Positions 39,840 through 40,633 of a stretch of DNA of 40,633 nt are shown here, piece after piece (the stretch's first letter is position 1; each line of letters starts with the position of its first letter). Made by a program: the position numbers and the translations under genes. The stretch is from a virus. The DNA is taken from the IMG/VR virus record IMGVR_UViG_3300048833_000705, positions 1 through 40,633 of that record; one strand, 5' to 3'. The notes beneath the pieces are model-generated. The model worked only from the letters and a program-made list of their open reading frames with translations, did no database searches and had not been told where the DNA came from.

Positions 39840-40633
39840 CGCCCGTCTTCCGGCTCTACAAGGGTTCGACCGACCTCATGGTCGGCATGGCGCCCTATTT
39901 CATCTCGGCCACCTACACGGACGAGGCGGGGGTCACCAACGACGCGCTTGAGGTGGTATTGGCCGACGCGGCGCGCCGCCTGCCGCTGCCCACCGAGGAT
40001 GATCTCCTGGCTGCGTTCGGCGGCTATGTCCCGTCGCCCATCGCAATGCTGGGCACGTTCAAGGTGCAGGGCTGGGCGGCCGACTGGCAACCCGGCAATC
40101 CCGAGACCCTCACCATGACGGCGCGCGCGGCCACCTTCACCGGCGAGATCAAGGCGTTCGGGTCCAAGCATTGAGATGACGCGACTCTCGGCTCCATCCT
40201 GGAGGACACCGCCAAGGCGGCTGGCCTTTCGCTCGCCATCGATCCGGAGCTCTCCGCCGCTCAGGTGCCCTACGCGCTGCGCTGGGAGGCGTCGCCGATC
40301 GATTTTGCGACCCGGATCGCGCAGGAGCACGGCGGCATCGTCAAGGCCGCCGGGGGGCGCCTCGCGGTGGTGAAGAAGGGCAGCGGCAAGGGCGCGGGCG
40401 GCTCGGCGCTGCCGATCATCCGCGTGACCCGGCTCGGCAGTTCCGGCTGGCACGTGGAGAGCGAGCCGCGGCCGCGGCAGGGCGAGGTCACCGCCACCTG
40501 GATCGACCCGGCGACGGGCGAACGCAAGGCCGAGACCAAGTCCACGGGCCAGGACGGACCGAAGCACACGCTCATCCACCCGCGCGCCAGCCAGGCAGAA
40601 GCGGAGGCGGCCGCCGGCGCCCGCGCCACCGAG
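39836..40633 (+). pseudogene. D: tail hub protein D (P2 gpD-like), interrupted by an in-frame TGA; runs off the window
   Basis: The frame opens at 39836 and reads as P2 D (FRLYKGSTDLMVGMAPYFIS; DALEVVLADAARRLPLP; MLGTFKVQGWAADW). It stops at TGA 40172-40174 after GSKH. The same frame stays open for another 153 codons to the end of the window, and reads as the rest of D (DDATLGSILEDTAKAAGLSL; PIDFATRIAQEHGGIVKAAG; WHVESEPRPRQGEVTATW). Homologues usually have Trp at this point (KHW-D), so the change looks like TGG to TGA. A real mutation, read-through or sequence error are all possible. The gene is also cut at 40633. Confidence 0.8.

Noticed and set aside
1-40633. CRISPR array, tRNA or rRNA genes
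   Set aside because: No regularly spaced identical repeats and no tRNA- or rRNA-like stretches were seen when reading through the sequence.

Overview
This window is most of a Mu-like transposable phage (prophage), read almost entirely left to right on the + strand, with a P2-type contractile tail module in place of Mu's own. The DNA is very GC-rich, starts are often GTG (once TTG), and genes are packed with ATGA/GTGA stop-start overlaps. The protein styles fit an alphaproteobacterial host, probably Hyphomicrobiales such as the Xanthobacteraceae; that assignment is inference. No convincing chromosomal gene and no phage end were seen. The right side is cut inside tail gene D.

Layout. 1-799: three small genes of unknown role, two of them membrane proteins. 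774-1115: the only minus-strand gene, less GC-rich than its surroundings, sitting where Mu carries its repressor but without a visible DNA-binding domain. 1237-11251: the early operon, with a ribbon-helix-helix-like regulator, a second DNA-binding protein, transposase A (DD35E), ATPase B, and accessory genes including a DnaA domain IV protein, a DUF3164 protein, an MT-A70 adenine methyltransferase carrying an 11-G tract, and GemA. 11264-11689: a Mor-type activator. 11814-13633: lysis (amidase endolysin with a membrane tail, then overlapping spanin genes). 13633-19556: DUF2730, gp26-like, small and large terminase, portal, and a MuF head protein with a probable C-terminal nuclease. 19557-19948: the one long gap. 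19949-24759: protease/scaffold, decoration protein, capsid, an Acb2/Tad1-like small protein and head-completion genes. 24756-34468: P2-like baseplate V-W-J-I, a DUF4815 protein, a fibre and accessory genes. 34537-40633: sheath, tube, E/E' frameshift pair, tape measure, U, X and D.

The parts combine as in Mu. A and B carry out replicative transposition, Mor switches on late expression, and the late blocks build and release a myovirus-like particle. The palindrome GGTGAC-N3-GTCACC occurs in front of the lysis, protease/head and sheath blocks, the same kind of positions held by Mu's activator-dependent late promoters. I propose it is the operator of the late regulon.

Other points of note: a P2-type slippery heptamer TTTTTTG in the tail chaperone pair; an in-frame TGA that interrupts gene D at a probable Trp codon; two long G homopolymers, one in a coding sequence and one at a start site; and a dispersed motif of TTNAA cores 11 bp apart. 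All functional calls come from reading the sequence by eye, without database searches.
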